From: Gari tellinella
Taxonomy: Eukaryota; Mollusca; Bivalvia; Cardiida; Psammobiidae
Assembly (NCBI GenBank): GCA_922989275.2
Contig: OV277866.1
Coordinates: 36,783,246 to 36,847,245, forward strand
Length of the DNA: 64,000 nt
Reading direction: 5' to 3'
The notes under the pieces were generated by a model. The model saw nothing but the letters and a program-made list of their open reading frames with translations, searched no databases and was not told the DNA's origin. The position numbers and the translations under genes are program-made. Position 1 is the stretch's first letter, and each line of letters opens with the position of its first letter. This document shows, in pieces, positions 12,019 through 23,816 of this stretch.

Positions 12019-12264
12019 TTAACTCATTGTCCCCTGAAACTTCCAATGGATAGTTCCAGTTTGCAATAAAGGTTGGTCCATTTTAGTCTACTTAGAGTTG
12101 TTTTTGTAATAAATTGCAAAATGATAAACAGTGAAATCCGTGATCAGAGGGCTCCTGCATGAGCCCTCTGATCAGGGACTTCACTGTTTACATAGGACAA
12201 GTGTACTCTTTACAGGTACATATTTGGCAAAGGACGCATATGTGTCACTAGGACTCAATGAGTT
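12019..12264. mobile_element. Family 3 MITE, full length with TTAA at both ends
   Basis: A 246-bp element with TTAACTCATTG at the left and CAATGAGTTAA at the right, perfectly inverted. Core C hairpin at 12126-12189 has AGAGGGCTCC/TGCA/GAGCCCTCT at its centre. Distal internal blocks (GTGTACTCTTTACAGGTAC) are shared with other family 3 copies. Confidence 0.88.
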
Positions 12265-12971
12265 AAACACAATACAGTTAACCCAGTTTAGAGTGAATCC
12301 TTGGAATTAAATTACTCTCCAATAGGCGCTAATTAGTCATGCCAGTTAGTCATGCTAAATCAGCGTCATCCACAAAAGATACTTACTGCGCTGTGTTCTC
12401 GCGGTAAGGATGTCATACAGCTTTAATACTGATAAGACGCCGCGTCGGTTTCAGGTCAATATCAAACCTTTGAAGCCTTATCCAGTGCTGTACACGGATT
12501 AGTAAATTTCAGGCACAAATATTTTTCTCTCCAAAAGTCGAATTTATTCTCCAAGAACCGAAGTCGATTGCATACTTTTTGATGCAAGATTACACGCCGA
12601 GTTTGTTTCAAAATGCTTTGCGATAAAGATAAAAACTGCTTGAAACGTAGAAAAATGAATAGTTAACGGTTTTAAAACAAATGTCATTTTCTACATTTAA
12701 TTGCATTGTTTTTACGTTTTATGTCATTTAAATGGGGAACAAATGCCGTTCACCCTCACTGTACGACATAGTTCTGGAGTATCTTGTTCCGACTAATGTT
12801 AACATAACAATATTGAAACAAGTGGAAGAACAAATTGGAGCTGATACGAGCCGTCACTATGGATATATACTCCACAGTAATAATTAGTGAATATTGTCGG
12901 CAAATCAGAGACAGGAATGTATACTAACTGATTCTCTAGGAAAACAATAAACCCCTTGAAAACCGAGCTCT
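12265..12971. other. No gene seen; one decayed core A fragment
   Basis: A fragment at about 12410-12470 (GATAAGACGCCGCGTCGG) is a half hairpin of core A. The rest is AT-rich and unrecognised. Confidence 0.4.
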
Positions 12972-13128
12972 TCTTGAGTTTGAACGCTGGGTAATTGTTT
13001 TGTCCGCAATAATGGCTATCGTTTTGATATTAGAATTCCTTTTCAATATAGGGTCATGAGTGGCAAACAGCCTGGATTCTAGTGAGAAACCAAATTTATC
13101 GGCGTCTAATCCGAATCCAAACTGTTTG
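12972..13128. mobile_element. Family 1 MITE fragment with decayed hairpin
   Basis: GGGTAATTGTTTTGTCCGC and TTTTGATATTAGAATTC match the internal part of the copy at 1935. The hairpin at 13064-13127 retains its arms (GCAAACAG and CTGTTTG), but its left centre has decayed to GAAACCAAATTTATCGG. Confidence 0.65.
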
Positions 13129-14450
13129 TGAATATTTTACTTCCTATTTCGCCGTGCAGACTTTTAAGATTTTTTGGATGCTAAGCAGCAATTTAAGGGA
13201 ATGTTTAACAGACAAAAGCAATACGACAGCTTGGTACAGAGCAATAGTAATGCAGTTACACTGGAACTCTATACGAGTTTTCTGCACTTCTGTTGAACTG
13301 CATTAACCTGCCATTCGTCCTTTGCATTCTGTATGTGAATTGGCATAGACTATTTGGTCATTTGCAGGGACTTCCGTTGTTTTTCTTTTCTACTTTAAGC
13401 ATGTATCTTGAGCAATGATAACAAATAATATTATCTAGTGGCAGCTAAAGCAGGGATTTACTGTACATATTCTTCGAAAGCGTTAGCCTGCATCCCCTAC
13501 CGTGAAAACATATTTACCGCCATCTTTGTTTAGACCTCGTGTTACGAGACGGAATGCTTGTATCTGAGGCAAAAACAGGCATGTAATTAACCCTTATAAC
13601 GAAGATGATTTCTAAAAGTCACACTCACTCCGTTCATCAATTTCTCATCTTCTGCTCCTGAAGCTAACAACTCTATTGACAGTCGTTGGGGTTTTATGGT
13701 TCCTTCGAGTTTTACGTTTAGAGCCGGGCATCCAAAATCGCCTGCAAAACGGTAGTTCGTGAGCGGCTTTCCAATGACTTATGAGAGGGCCATAATTACA
13801 AATATGAATGATTTGTTTATGGACCAGGGTTACTCTGCACGTGTTATTGTCGTAGAAAATCCCCTAATAAATCGTTCTTGATATAAAAATAATTACAGCC
13901 TATTTTGTGTCATTAGCCGAGAGAGGCTACCGTGTTGCCATCATTTTCCCTGGCTATTCGCTCGGTAAACGCCATTTTTTATCGACTTCGTCGGTTCTTG
14001 GATTTGTGGTAATAGCCGAACGTCAGAAATCAAAATCTTTTGTTGTGACGGTAATTTCATGCGGCGTGAAACAAGGGAAATCTGATCAATAACACAAAAA
14101 TGTTCTGTACTCCTTAAAGTGTCTGTGGTTTTTTAGTCTAAAACATCAGAAAGTGATGGGAGTATAAAAAGACACACAATTGAAAATCACGGTATGGTTC
14201 TTCACGGCGCTCTCTAATTTTTTTCTGAGCCTTTTTTTTTTTTTTTTTTTATATCTAGCCTTCTTCGATTCTAAAATTTCTCAGAAAAATATTTTAGACT
14301 TGTGATGACACAATGCACGTGTTTCCTTTCAACACACAATCACGTGTACTTTAGGGAATACGTCATAGTTTTCCGTTAAAATAAGACTAAATAAAATCGC
14401 AATAAAATGTACAATTAGTTTTATGAAAATATAGACGATTTATTTAAATC
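13129..14450. other. Largely repeat-free segment, possible conserved non-coding DNA
   Basis: No MITE is recognised apart from a 19-T run at 14232-14250. The patch at about 13660-13840 is less AT-rich and contains CCATAATTAC and TTTATGG, which resemble homeodomain or Hox-type sites. Its function is not established. Confidence 0.35.
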
Positions 14451-14461
14451 AGTGATAGAGT

Positions 14462-14656
14462 TACTAGCCAATCAAACTGTTGCAAATGGACAACATTATT
14501 TCAGCACACACGCTTTTATTGGAAAACAATAATATACACCCATCCTCTTCTAAGTCTATTGAACCCTTTTAACCGCCAATGTCGACAGCACTGATATATT
14601 TGCACAGTTTGGATCCTGACCAGACGTCGCGTTATGCGTTATCCAAACTGCTTGCT
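14462..14656. mobile_element. Decayed family 5 and core A fragments
   Basis: TTGCAAATGGACAACATTATT and CACGCTTTTATTGGAAAACAATAATA resemble the right half of family 5. At 14601-14654 a core A hairpin has lost most of its right arm. Confidence 0.5.
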
Positions 14657-15192
14657 TTTCATATTAAGCACGGTTTCTTAAAAATTCATATGATTTCAAT
14701 TCTATAAACAAAATCAGCCGAAACATTGAAACATATATTACATCAGGAACTATGATAAACGGGTTGTTACGTCTTTATGGCAGAAGCAGGGTTAAAATCA
14801 AGAATGGTTTACACTTGTTGTAGGTTTTTTTTGTTCGACAAATGCTGTCCTAAATACATATATACACAATAATTATGTATCTGAAAATGACACTCTCGTT
14901 TATATTGTTTCACAGGTGCATTTTGAGTGTCAAGCAGTTAAGATCTTTATGAGATGCCAAATGCACTTTACGTTTGAAAAATATTCTAATAAGTAATCAG
15001 AAGAAAACAAACAAAAATACGATCGTTTTAGACGATTTCTGTTCGGTGTTTTAGGTAGAACGCTGGCTGAAACAGGCTGGAAGTAAAGTAGAATACTTAT
15101 TTAGGAGTTTTCTCCTAAACACTAATGAACTGTTTTCTGTCTTTACTGTTTAGTGACTTTAGTCTCATTAATGTGTCTTCGTTTGAAAGGTT
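14657..15192. other. No gene seen
   Basis: AT-rich. A core B relic (CAGGCTGGAAGTAAAGTAGAAT) at about 15070-15095 is the only repeat trace. Confidence 0.35.
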
Positions 15193-15360
15193 TTAACCCT
15201 TTCATGATCAAATTTATCGTGAGGTTTTTACCCGTTCACCGCCATATTATCGTCTGCTTCAATAATGTTGTCTGCAATATTGCTTCAAAGTTAGATTTAA
15301 GATAGTATAACTGACGTAATTCAAAACAAGTGGCAAACAGTTTTATTCCTGATCAGAATC
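15193..15360. mobile_element. Family 1 MITE fragment
   Basis: TTAACCCTTTCATGATCAA at the left is followed by TTTTTACCCGTTCACCGCC and the ATCGTCTGCTTCAAT block. The start of core A (GCAAACAGTTTTATTCCTG) follows, after which the element is broken. Confidence 0.65.
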
Positions 15361-15670
15361 AACTATGATTGCAAAATTTAATACGCTTTATGACGTAATT
15401 GAAAGTGAACGGGTCAACTTCATAATTCTACAGTATGGAGTCAGTTTCTATAAGGCGCCCGGCGATTTATTCTAAAGAGACACAAAGGTCAAACCGAATC
15501 GTTTTAAAAGTATTACACGTTTCAGGTATTCTCAATCAGTCAATTCGCCTAACATTCTACGAGATACCATGCCACCAAGCTGATCAAAATTCTAACTTTT
15601 AGTAAATACTATCTATTGCAATCACCTTAAAACCTATCCCCGTAATGGAATAAAAAGCGAAGTATCGGAT

Positions 15671-15743
15671 TAAAGTAGAATGAACGAAAACCAGAAAGCT
15701 GCATTTATAAGCAGCTTTCTGCTTTACGTTCACCCTGCTTTTA
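15671..15743. repeat. Core B-like hairpin, AAGCTGC variant
   Basis: CCAGAAAGCTGC, a short loop, then GCAGCTTTCTG, with outer arms TAAAGTAGAATGAACG and the complementary CGTTCACCCTGCTTTTA. Another compensated centre. Confidence 0.68.
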
Positions 15744-16021
15744 GCATTCATCTGTCTTCAATACTAGCGCACAAACCTGTTTTTCAAATTCGAAATAGCA
15801 GGGTTTCATTGTACTGAGATGGAATCACATGATTTCCGACTAATTACAAGTTTCAGGTAGTTGTAATCAGTCAAATTATCCAACAATCTAACAGGTACCA
15901 TGACAGGCTCCGGGCTTCCAAATTTCAAGTACCAGTTAAAGAGAAACCCCCTGCGAGGGAAGAGGAGTCGAACAGACGTTTCTAGTTGTGCAACTCTTTT
16001 CAATATTGAATGGATGTTTTC
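15744..16021. other. No gene seen
   Basis: Unique-looking DNA. A minus-strand frame of 65 codons at 15806-16003 has no recognisable similarity. Confidence 0.35.
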
Positions 16022-16225
16022 TTAGCCCGTACCCCACAAAGTGCATACTATTTTACATTTACAAACTGTTTGGATCCAGATCAGACGCCGAGTAACTCGG
16101 CGTCTGATCCGGATCCAAACTGTTTAATGTTCATCTTGTTGTTTAAGTATAAATAAAAAGTGATATTCAATATTTCGCAGACGATATTTTTGAAGCAGAC
16201 GATTATTTGGTTGGGTAAGGGCTAA
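16022..16225. mobile_element. Family 1 MITE with TTAG/CTAA ends
   Basis: It runs from TTAGCCCGTACCCCAC to GGGTAAGGGCTAA, so even the flanking tetramers are inverted. The hairpin at 16062-16125 has the GCCGAGTAACTCGGC centre, a compensated variant. The right part keeps the GAAGCAGACGATTATTTGG block typical of family 1. Confidence 0.75.
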
Positions 16226-16640
16226 AACATCACCGCATGAACGTGAGTCGGCCATGTCTCTCGCAGCCGTTGAATAATTCATTCACGTGTGCCTGCAAAC
16301 AATGGTTTGGTTAACTCATCCGTCATTGTAATGATAGCTAATTTATTAAGATGATCTGTAACCATTTAATGGTTAGATTGAATTTGTTACAATACCTTTA
16401 AGATGCCACGTGCACGGTTTCTATGAGCAATTCTAGTGCATCTATAGGTGTTAAGCTTATGTCAATACTTAACGGTGTTAGAGCGTGAATAGAAGTCACT
16501 AGTGAATGTGATATTTATTTGCAGGACCCAAATTCTGTGATGAAGAAAAGATAAACATGTTTAAGTAAAACAAATTAAGTTTAAAATCTGAAATCATAAT
16601 TTAATTTAGATTCATCTTTAAAGTGCAGTACGCATCTTGA
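16226..16640. other. No gene seen
   Basis: Unique-looking DNA without recognised repeats. Confidence 0.35.
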
Positions 16641-16650
16641 TTTACATTTG

Positions 16651-16712
16651 TAAACAGTTTTGAGCTATGTCTGAAGTCGAATACCTTGACTTCTGATTGG
16701 GTTCCAAACTGT
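16651..16712. repeat. Decayed core A hairpin
   Basis: TAAACAGTTTTGAGC at the left and GGTTCCAAACTGTTA at the right, with a heavily mutated centre (CTGAAGTCGAATACCTTGACTTC) that nonetheless still pairs. No termini recognised. Confidence 0.55.
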
Positions 16713-16883
16713 TACAAACATTCTTGCCAAGGTTTCTTTAAAGACACTTTATAGAGTTTTCAAACGTTTTGATACAAACAAGAATTTCGAAGAAGACAAA
16801 ATGTCAGCATGAGTAGGGTAGAATCATCTTGTCCTAGTAGAAGGCGGGGTATATCTTTTGGCGTACCTTTGTCAAGATGATTA

Positions 16884-17104
16884 TTGAACCCCTTGGCCCC
16901 CTTACCCTGAGTGCAGTTGTATTTACAAACAGTTTGGATCCTGATCAGAAGCCGAGTAACTCGGCGTCTGATCAGGAGCGAAACTGTTTGCAACTCTTAT
17001 AAAAATGTTTATTTCAATCAGAATTTCTAAAATCAATTTTGTGTCAAGTAAATGCAGACGAAACTATTAAAAGCAGACGATATCATGTCAATAAAAGGGG
17101 CTGA
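16884..17104. mobile_element. Family 1 MITE
   Basis: The left edge is TTGAACCCCTTGGCC and the right edge AATAAAAGGGGCTGAA. The hairpin at 16926-16990 has the GCCGAGTAACTCGGC centre. The right part has the family 1 GCAGACGA repeats. Confidence 0.72.
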
Positions 17105-17570
17105 AATGGGAGGGACCTGCTCTGGTTCCCTAGGATGCGTTTAGGGTACAAAGGTCGCCCTGAGGGACAAACCCCGGGCTCGCGCACAGCAGATGGCTGA
17201 TGGCATAATTAGTGGGCTAAAATCACAGCTCCAAGAATTGATACTTTCAAAACAAAACCGGCTGGTGGATGAATCACCGGGTTCAATAGCACGACGTGAC
17301 AAGTGGGAGGGGTAAACGTGAATCTTGTTAGGATTGAGACTGCACCCCGCTTTATTTAATTTGTTCGACATTTTGTTATGTCTAATTAGTGCGGAGCTGG
17401 TAAAACATGGGTTATTATTAATTAAGAAAGAGGAGATTCCCGGAGATGGGTTTAAATACTTTAAAAGGCCGGATAACCAGTTAAACGATCAAGGATTCAT
17501 GGTGTTAGAAATCGGGCTGAGGCAAACAGGGCATACACTGATCAGATGACACTGATACCAATTGCACAGG
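17105..17570. other. Repeat-free, GC-richer segment; candidate regulatory DNA
   Basis: Unlike its surroundings this stretch carries no MITE. It contains GCATAATTAGTGGGC and CTAATTAGTGCGG (homeodomain-type TAATTA cores), an E-box CAGATG, and TTATTAATTAAG. Its location inside a probable Lbx intron or upstream region makes a cis-regulatory role plausible, but this is inference. The two opposing short reading frames here show no family similarity. Confidence 0.35.
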
Positions 17571-17859
17571 GGATATAATATTAAACTATTCATTTCCATT
17601 TAAACGAAACTAAATGTTAACATATGTTTTTAAAACATATACGTTTTAACTAAAAATAACGAAGAAAGTGACAGATTGATGAAAATGTTGGTGACGTCTT
17701 AAAACTTAAATAGCAAACCTTTTGGAGTGAGACCATGCCCGAGTAACCCAAGGGACCCAAAAATGTTTGAACTGTTATATTTGAGCCGTTACATAACAAA
17801 ACCATCCTTATTGCATTGCAGCATCGTACAGACCAAGCACCGTATCCATCCTAGTCTCT

Positions 17860-18062
17860 GTATCTAAGTTGGGTCTACACTGCCAAATACCGTATAAAAC
17901 ACAGCCACATAAAACACTTTAGATGCTTGTGGATGTCAAACAGTATAGGTCAAGGCCAGCCGCCGCGTCTTTGACGCGGCGGCTGGCCTTGATCTACACT
18001 GTTTGCAATGCAATACGTCAGGTTTTCTTAGGCCATGGCTCAATTGTTTGAGCACAAATTTT
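17860..18062. mobile_element. Family 11 hairpin element
   Basis: The hairpin at 17937-18005 is long and GC-rich: CAAGGCCAGCCGCCGCGTC, loop TTTG, then the exact complement, closed by CAAACAG and CTGTTTG. Flanking blocks (GGTCTACACTGCCAAATACCG on the left, ACGTCAGGTTTTCTTAGGCC on the right) recur in inverted order around the copy at about 41500-41690, which defines the element body. Confidence 0.72.
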
Positions 18063-18440
18063 ATAATTTTGATTGTATTACGTATCCCCCATGCTTTACC
18101 AATATTGGCGCTGTATACTGTGAATCGTACTTTGAACAGTGGATAAATTCCAAAACTACTTTTTAAGCAAATGGTTTTGTTTTATACAAAATGTGAGACT
18201 AACTGAGCAAAAGTTGGACTCTTCTTCGCTACGAACACTTTCGAATCTTAGTTAGATACATTGCACATGTATAAAAGGCCATAATTACAAACCTTGTTAA
18301 TATCATGTTTTATGACTTTTATACATTAGCAAGTGTAAAGGTTGTTCATTAGCATCATTTTGCAATATGTTTGTCCTGAATTTAGCTTCTACTTGCGTTA
18401 AGGCTATTTGTGTTTCTTATTATCAATTGTCACTAAATGA
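18063..18440. other. No gene seen
   Basis: AT-rich, unrecognised. Confidence 0.35.
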
Positions 18441-18547
18441 TCCCTTTGATCTGGGCCTACATTGTTTGCATATGACAAGTGTACTCTTCATAGGTACACT
18501 GTTTGTAAATGACGCGCATACTTGTCGCTAAGACTCATTGTATTAAC
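18441..18547. mobile_element. Family 3 MITE, right half only
   Basis: It begins inside the hairpin (GATCTGGGCCTACATTGTTTGC) and continues through GACAAGTGTACTCTTCATAGG to GACTCATTGTATTAA, the family 3 right end. The left half is missing. Confidence 0.65.
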
Positions 18548-18895
18548 ACTTAAACACGTCCCTTTTCTGATACAGGACAGTCTGAATCTAAACTATACAC
18601 GTATTCATGACTGGTTTTAATCATGAATATTCCAAGATAGGCTTGTAGATCAAACATGAATCAAAGCGTTTGGGATTATGCCAAGAGGCTTATTAGCTTA
18701 TCGATATGAAGACTGGATGATGTGTAATTATACATTGTTCAGACAGAGCTATCACAAGAAAACAAAAAATACCACTGAATATGATTTATTACATACTTCA
18801 TAATAATTATCTCATTTTACGAGGATATGTCAAATTATGTTCAGGTACTTAAGACTCGCTAACATGCAATTCATAAAGCAGTTTCTATCACCTTT
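18548..18895. other. No gene seen
   Basis: AT-rich, unrecognised. Confidence 0.35.
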
Positions 18896-19072
18896 AACCC
18901 TTTACTCCACCGAAGTTCGTCGGGCGCATTTACTCCTTTTTTAAAACAACGACATATGACGCCTTAATAAATGGGTTATTGCAATAATTATTGAAGCTTT
19001 AAGCAGAATGAAAGTAATGCATAAAACTCTCAATTGGGCTGTCTGTTTTACCTTCATCAAGCTTAAAGCAGA
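18896..19072. mobile_element. Decayed family 2-like MITE
   Basis: TTAACCCTTTACTCCACCGAAG at the left matches the family 2 right terminus (inverted). The hairpin at about 18995-19068 keeps GCTTTAAGCAGAATG and CTTAAAGC arms with an eroded centre. The other terminus is not found. Confidence 0.5.
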
Positions 19073-19286
19073 TATTTGTCAATCACATTTGCACACGTGA
19101 CTATACCATGGGGGAAGGGTATATGTGTTTTAGAGGCAATGTCTGTACATATTATCTATACATGTACAGTTAAAATTACTCGTACATGCACAGTGAATGA
19201 CACCCATACATGCACATGTATTGAAACAACTCTATTGTACATAATAATTTCAAAATGTACTTCAATTTTGTCGATATGTACAGTAC

Positions 19287-19545
19287 TCACTCTCTACAAC
19301 AACATCCAATGAGAAATAAAGATTGCGTGTGTTGTTCGGAAGAAGTTGTTATAGACAGGGAACATAAAAACTTAACTTACATTTGCAAACAGATTATATT
19401 TAACTTTTATAAAAACCACAGAGGACGACAATTTCAAGTCGACGATATTGCAGCAGTGCAAGCGTTAGACATAGTTTGATTGTTTTGAGAGTAGTGGCAA
19501 TGGTCGTTGTTAGGAGAGAGTTGTTGTTTGTAGGGAAGGTCTGGG
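19287..19545. mobile_element. Family 9 MITE, hairpin lost
   Basis: CTCTCTACAACAACATCCAA at the left, GTTGTTCGG, then the ACGATATTGCAGCAGTG block and GTTGTTAGGAGAGAGTTGTTGTTTG match the copy at 35209. The core A hairpin is reduced to TTTGCAAACAGATTATA. It supplies an uninserted version of the family 8 target at 35553. Confidence 0.62.
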
Positions 19546-19602
19546 GTACTGTACTGTTTAAAATGACGCGTACATGTACGATGAATGGCACCAATACACT
19601 GG

Positions 19603-19786
19603 GCTCCAGATAAGGGGGAGTAATCTGAACAAATCCAACATTTTCTCACTCATACTGCACCAAATCCTATGGTGTTACTACTCATTAGAATCGTCTCTTT
19701 GAGACGATTCTAATGAGTAGTGACACCATAGGGTTTAATACAGAAATAAAGATTTTAGTTTTTGAAATACTCCCCTTATCTGGAGT
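19603..19786. mobile_element. Family 7 MITE, full length
   Basis: Ends are GGCTCCAGATAAGGGGGAGT and ACTCCCCTTATCTGGAGTCC. The internal hairpin at 19662-19736 has GAATCGTCTCTTTGAGACGATTC at its centre. One mismatch (GTGTTACTA/TAGTGACAC) separates the arms. It shares no core with the other families. Confidence 0.85.
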
Positions 19787-20515
19787 CCTGAATACATTTA
19801 TTTAAATAACTCTATTTAACAATAATGATTTCAGAATGTTCTTCAATTTTACGATACATTACATGTATAATGAATATCAGCGGCAACATACTTTTTTAAA
19901 CAAAATTATTCAACAAAGATAATTTCAAAGAATCCCCATTTTCGTCAATATACAACACATTACACATGTGATTATGTAAGTAACGCACACCGTTGAATGA
20001 GATAATTATATATAGCTACTTACAGAGATAACGAGCGAAAATAACAACTAAAAGAGTGCATAATTGCAAAAGTACGACACTCCACGTCTTACACTTATAA
20101 CTCCAGCATACCATCTGCATAAAGATTGGCGTCCGGATTTCTTTTAAATGAAATAACTCACTGATATGTTTTGATAAACTTGACAAATCAAAGCAATATG
20201 AAAGTAAAGCAGCTTCGATCAGTTATCTATGAAATGCGCACCAGTGAATAGATGAGGAAGCGTTTACCCGTCATTTACAAAACAGTGAACCTGCGATGAG
20301 TACACATGTAATATACAAGCTTTCTATATCAATTACAAAGGGCTTCCATATGATTCCTCTGACCAGAGTCTGACCAGATTTTCTGCAATATATTGCAATT
20401 ATTTTCCATATCTGATAGGCCAAAAACAACTCTACTTAATTCGACATTAGAATTTCCATTGAAACTTTCAGACTTTAACGGGTGAAATGAAAACACATGT
20501 GTCGGAATTTCCTGC
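19787..20515. other. No gene seen
   Basis: AT-rich DNA with several ACATGTA motifs. No ORF of interest. Confidence 0.35.
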
Positions 20516-20768
20516 TTAACCCTTTCCCTTATAGAAGCGACTTTTAGCACTTGCATTTTATTCACCCGCTGAAGAAAATAGTTCCAATATAATACCGTAA
20601 TGAATATCTGTTATATTTAATACTTTCCTTATTCTAGCAAGACATAGCTTAAAGAAGGCTGAAAGTAAAGCAGAATGCGCCATATGGCGCATTCTGCTTT
20701 ACTTTCAACCTGCTTTAAGTAGTCATCCATATTCAAAACTAGAATAAGGCTATGGGGTAAAGGGTTAA
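20516..20768. mobile_element. Family 2 MITE, full length with TTAA at both ends
   Basis: A 253-bp element running from TTAACCCTTTCCCTTATAG to GGGGTAAAGGGTTAA. The hairpin at 20648-20719 is near-perfect with a GCGCCATATGGCGC centre. Confidence 0.87.
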
Positions 20769-20907
20769 ATGTCACCATGCAGCTTTACTGTGCATGTATG
20801 CCATGCCTTTCAAAAAACAATCGAATCTAGGTAACTCAAACTCGCTTTAGGCGACCATGTCCTTCCTGCATTTGCATTTTCATGTCGATAGCTTGCAATC
20901 ACTTAAG

Positions 20908-21008
20908 TAGAACATATCCGTATTTCAAAGTTGTATCGTAGATATGGCTATGCCACGTTTTAACTTTGAAATACGGGTAAAAATCGAGAGATCGTAGCTC
21001 GACAGTAC
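20908..21008. mobile_element. Family 6 MITE fragment
   Basis: AACATATCCGTATTTCAAAG and the inverse CTTTGAAATACGGGTA, with GCTATGCCACGTTTTAAC at the centre, match the internal hairpin of family 6. GAGATCGTAGCTCGACAGTA at the right is a degenerate end. Confidence 0.55.
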
Positions 21009-21593
21009 ATATATACATCATTTATCATTCCCACGACATTAGAGTAGAGAAGGACCCAAGGTGTTAAACAAAAGTCAGTCAGCTTACCCATTAGGCGTGT
21101 CTGAGAGGCTAATTGAGACGTTAGTATTCAGAGATGGTTAAGGCGCTGGTACCATACATCAGGCTGTCCCAAGCAGCATTCCTCCCGTCAAGCTATCATG
21201 CCGCACATACTAACGGGACACAGCCCTCAATCATATCACCGGATTAGCCTTTCAAGTATTATTAGCACAGCTTTTTAAAAGTTTGGAGGACAAGTCTAGA
21301 TGCAAACTCATGCAGACTACTAGTACTTGTAAATTAATGTATAAGTTGGTTTAGTAAGAGTAACCTGCATCAAGTGCATAGGGATTGAAATGATACTAGT
21401 ATTTCGCTAGATAAGTAAATCGTTTGTTAGAGGTCTTGAAATCCTTGCGGCAGGTAAATAATTGATGTTGTTTCTTGTGTTAACAAGATGTCAGAAAGGT
21501 TGGCCTTCTTTTCCCCAAACACCATGGTCCTGTTTAATAGACATATCTCTCGTATTGTTTTAAAGTTTTCAAGGTGTTAACCCCTACCACGTT
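21009..21593. other. No gene seen; possible non-repetitive regulatory patch
   Basis: A moderately GC-rich repeat-free stretch at about 21070-21260 contains CTAATTGAG and CCGGATTAG (homeodomain- and Otx-type cores). The remainder is AT-rich. A regulatory role is only suggested by position. Confidence 0.3.
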
Positions 21594-21853
21594 TTAACTC
21601 ATTATCCCCTGAAATTTCAAATGGACTACAAATGTATTTACGTTTGCAATAAAGGCTGGTCCATTTTAGACAATTTAGGGTTGTTTTTTATAATAATATA
21701 TTACAAAATGACAAACAATGAAGTCCTTGATTAGAGGGCTCCCGCAGGAGCCCTCTAATCAGGGACTTCACTGTTTTCATTAGGCAAATGTACTATTCAC
21801 ATGCACTCTTTTGGTAGAGGATATATATGCGTTACTAGGGCTCAATGAGTTAA
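21594..21853. mobile_element. Family 3 MITE, full length with TTAA at both ends
   Basis: It runs from TTAACTCATTATCCCC to GGGCTCAATGAGTTAA, 260 bp. The hairpin at 21713-21776 carries paired changes relative to the copy at 12019: GATTAGAGGG on the left and CCCTCTAATC on the right. Confidence 0.87.
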
Positions 21854-23165
21854 ACGAAACACAAACCTAGTGGAATAAAAATCAGAAAATGACGATCTAT
21901 ATGATCACGTTAGCGATTTATTTATCAGTTGTAATTTTATTTGTATTATAAATTTATAATCTTTTATTTTCTCGCATATTGATACAGAATGCAAATATCT
22001 ATATAGGAATTATTATAACATGAACATGGGCTGTTGGTATCGGAATATGTGGTAGATATTTACACATCCAAAATGAGTTTATTTAAAGACGCTACATTTG
22101 AAAAAATCCAGTTCAACTGTGCACATCTGTTCCTCATTTTCTGTTATAGTTTATCTTTAAAAAACAACAAGTGATTCACAGCCATTTTCATTCAAACAAC
22201 CATAATTATGTCACTGCCTGTCAACTGAAAGCATACGTTAACTGGTTCTTTACGTGCTTCTGAGCTATATAAAGCGGTAACAAGCATTAGTGCGGATTAA
22301 CTCCCCTTGGGTGACTCTTCAGCAGAGAGACGCGTTCAGCCCATTAACATTTTTATTCGTCTACTAATAAGTGTAAATGGCATATTTTGTCTTCCCCGAA
22401 AATAACAATGACGACAAAATTAATGCCAAATAATTTGCTCTAAATGAATGTTATCCCTGTTTATGTGTGCACAAAGGCATCTGGGAATAGAAATGCGCTC
22501 CCGTGCATTCCGTGCTAATGCGAAAGTTGTTATTTTCAGTCAGTTTGCTGTAAACATTTAAATGTGCATCCGCCTTTCATTTGTGCTTTTTTTACTCTAA
22601 AACTAGGTACAATAATTGGTGTAACAATAAACCAACATATACAGGCCTGATTTAACCTATACTAAACATGCAAACAGCATTTGCGGTGTCTCATCCGGGT
22701 CTATACTGTCTGCCTTGATATGATATAATTTGCTATGAACTATGAAGCATGATAGATCAATGTGTCTTTATTGTTTGCCATGGTATGCTACACATGGCTA
22801 TGTATTCTAACAAAAAGTATACTAGCAAACAGTATAAAAAACAAGTTGTCTGTATACCGTTTGCAATGATATGCTTTGATGTGCTACGAACTCTTGGAAA
22901 TATTTATGATGACTTCATCTGTTTGTATCTTGCAAAGTCCTTGGCATATGCTCTTTCTCTTATATTTAGCCGTGTCTAAAACTTTTGTTTTTTTAACAGA
23001 GCATATCGTTCATTCACCCAGGCATTTGTCAACAACATGTTTTTTTCTGAAATTACATGTACACATTATAGCATATATGATGATACATGTAAGACCAGCA
23101 TTTGAAATTCTCATAACTTGTTTCTAACTAATTTAAACATTAATGTTAACTACAATATTTATATT
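21854..23165. other. No gene seen; long repeat-poor segment
   Basis: No MITE is recognised. The patch at about 22260-22530 is less AT-rich and contains GTGCGGATTAACTCCCC and AAAATTAATGCCAAATAATTTG. It is a weak candidate for conserved non-coding DNA. Two overlapping plus-strand frames at 22749-23127 show no recognisable domain. Confidence 0.3.
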
Positions 23166-23169
23166 GTTA

Positions 23170-23234
23170 CAAACAGTTTTGATCCTGATCAGACGCCATG
23201 TAACTCAACGCCTTACCTGTATCCAAACTAGTTG
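23170..23234. repeat. Decayed core A hairpin
   Basis: CAAACAGTTTTGATCCTGATCAGACGCC forms an intact left arm (in two blocks). The right arm has decayed (CAACGCCTTACCTGTATCCAAAC). No element ends recognised. Confidence 0.6.
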
Positions 23235-23350
23235 CCATCTATCACCGACGTTTCCTATGTAAACTATTATAAAATATGTGTATTAAAACATATAAGATGA
23301 CGACTTTAATTTCAACCATGTACCAAATACATGTACATGTATATACATCT

Positions 23351-23580
23351 GTTTACGCCTTCAGTTTATTTCTCCACCGCAGGAAATTGTTCCATGTTAT
23401 ACCGTTATGAATATGCATTATGAATTTTATATACATCGTGTGTAGTATATATTCTATATATTAGCTGATGGTAGCTTAAAGCAGACTGAATGCTATACTC
23501 CTTATTCTGATTTATTTCCAGCCTGCTTTAAGCAACCATCTGTATTCAATATTGAAAGCAAACTATGAGGAAAGGGTTTT
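23351..23580. mobile_element. Decayed family 2 MITE
   Basis: TTACGCCTTCAGTTTATTTC, CACCGCAGGAAATTGTTCC and ACCGTTATGAATATGC match family 2 internal blocks. The hairpin at about 23473-23531 has lost its centre. The right edge is CTATGAGGAAAGGGTTTT. Confidence 0.62.
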
Positions 23581-23816
23581 CCACGCGATTTCCTGGCCGT
23601 GGAAAGGAAGGGAGTCAACTCCATTTCTTCATTTCAATTATACAACTACAATAACAGTACAAGTATGCATGTACTTTATATAGAATAAATGTGGCACATT
23701 GCACAGTTCTGACCTAGTATAGCAAATTAGTACAAAACAAAATTGACCTGTTTTCTTTGCCGTTAGCTATTGGGATCCATCGGCCATCAGTTGACCACGT
23801 CATCTGGTCGCATAAT

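Noticed and set aside
13907..14092. 61-codon frame at 13907-14092 as a small gene
   Set aside because: Non-ATG start, no recognisable motif, no splice or polyadenylation support.
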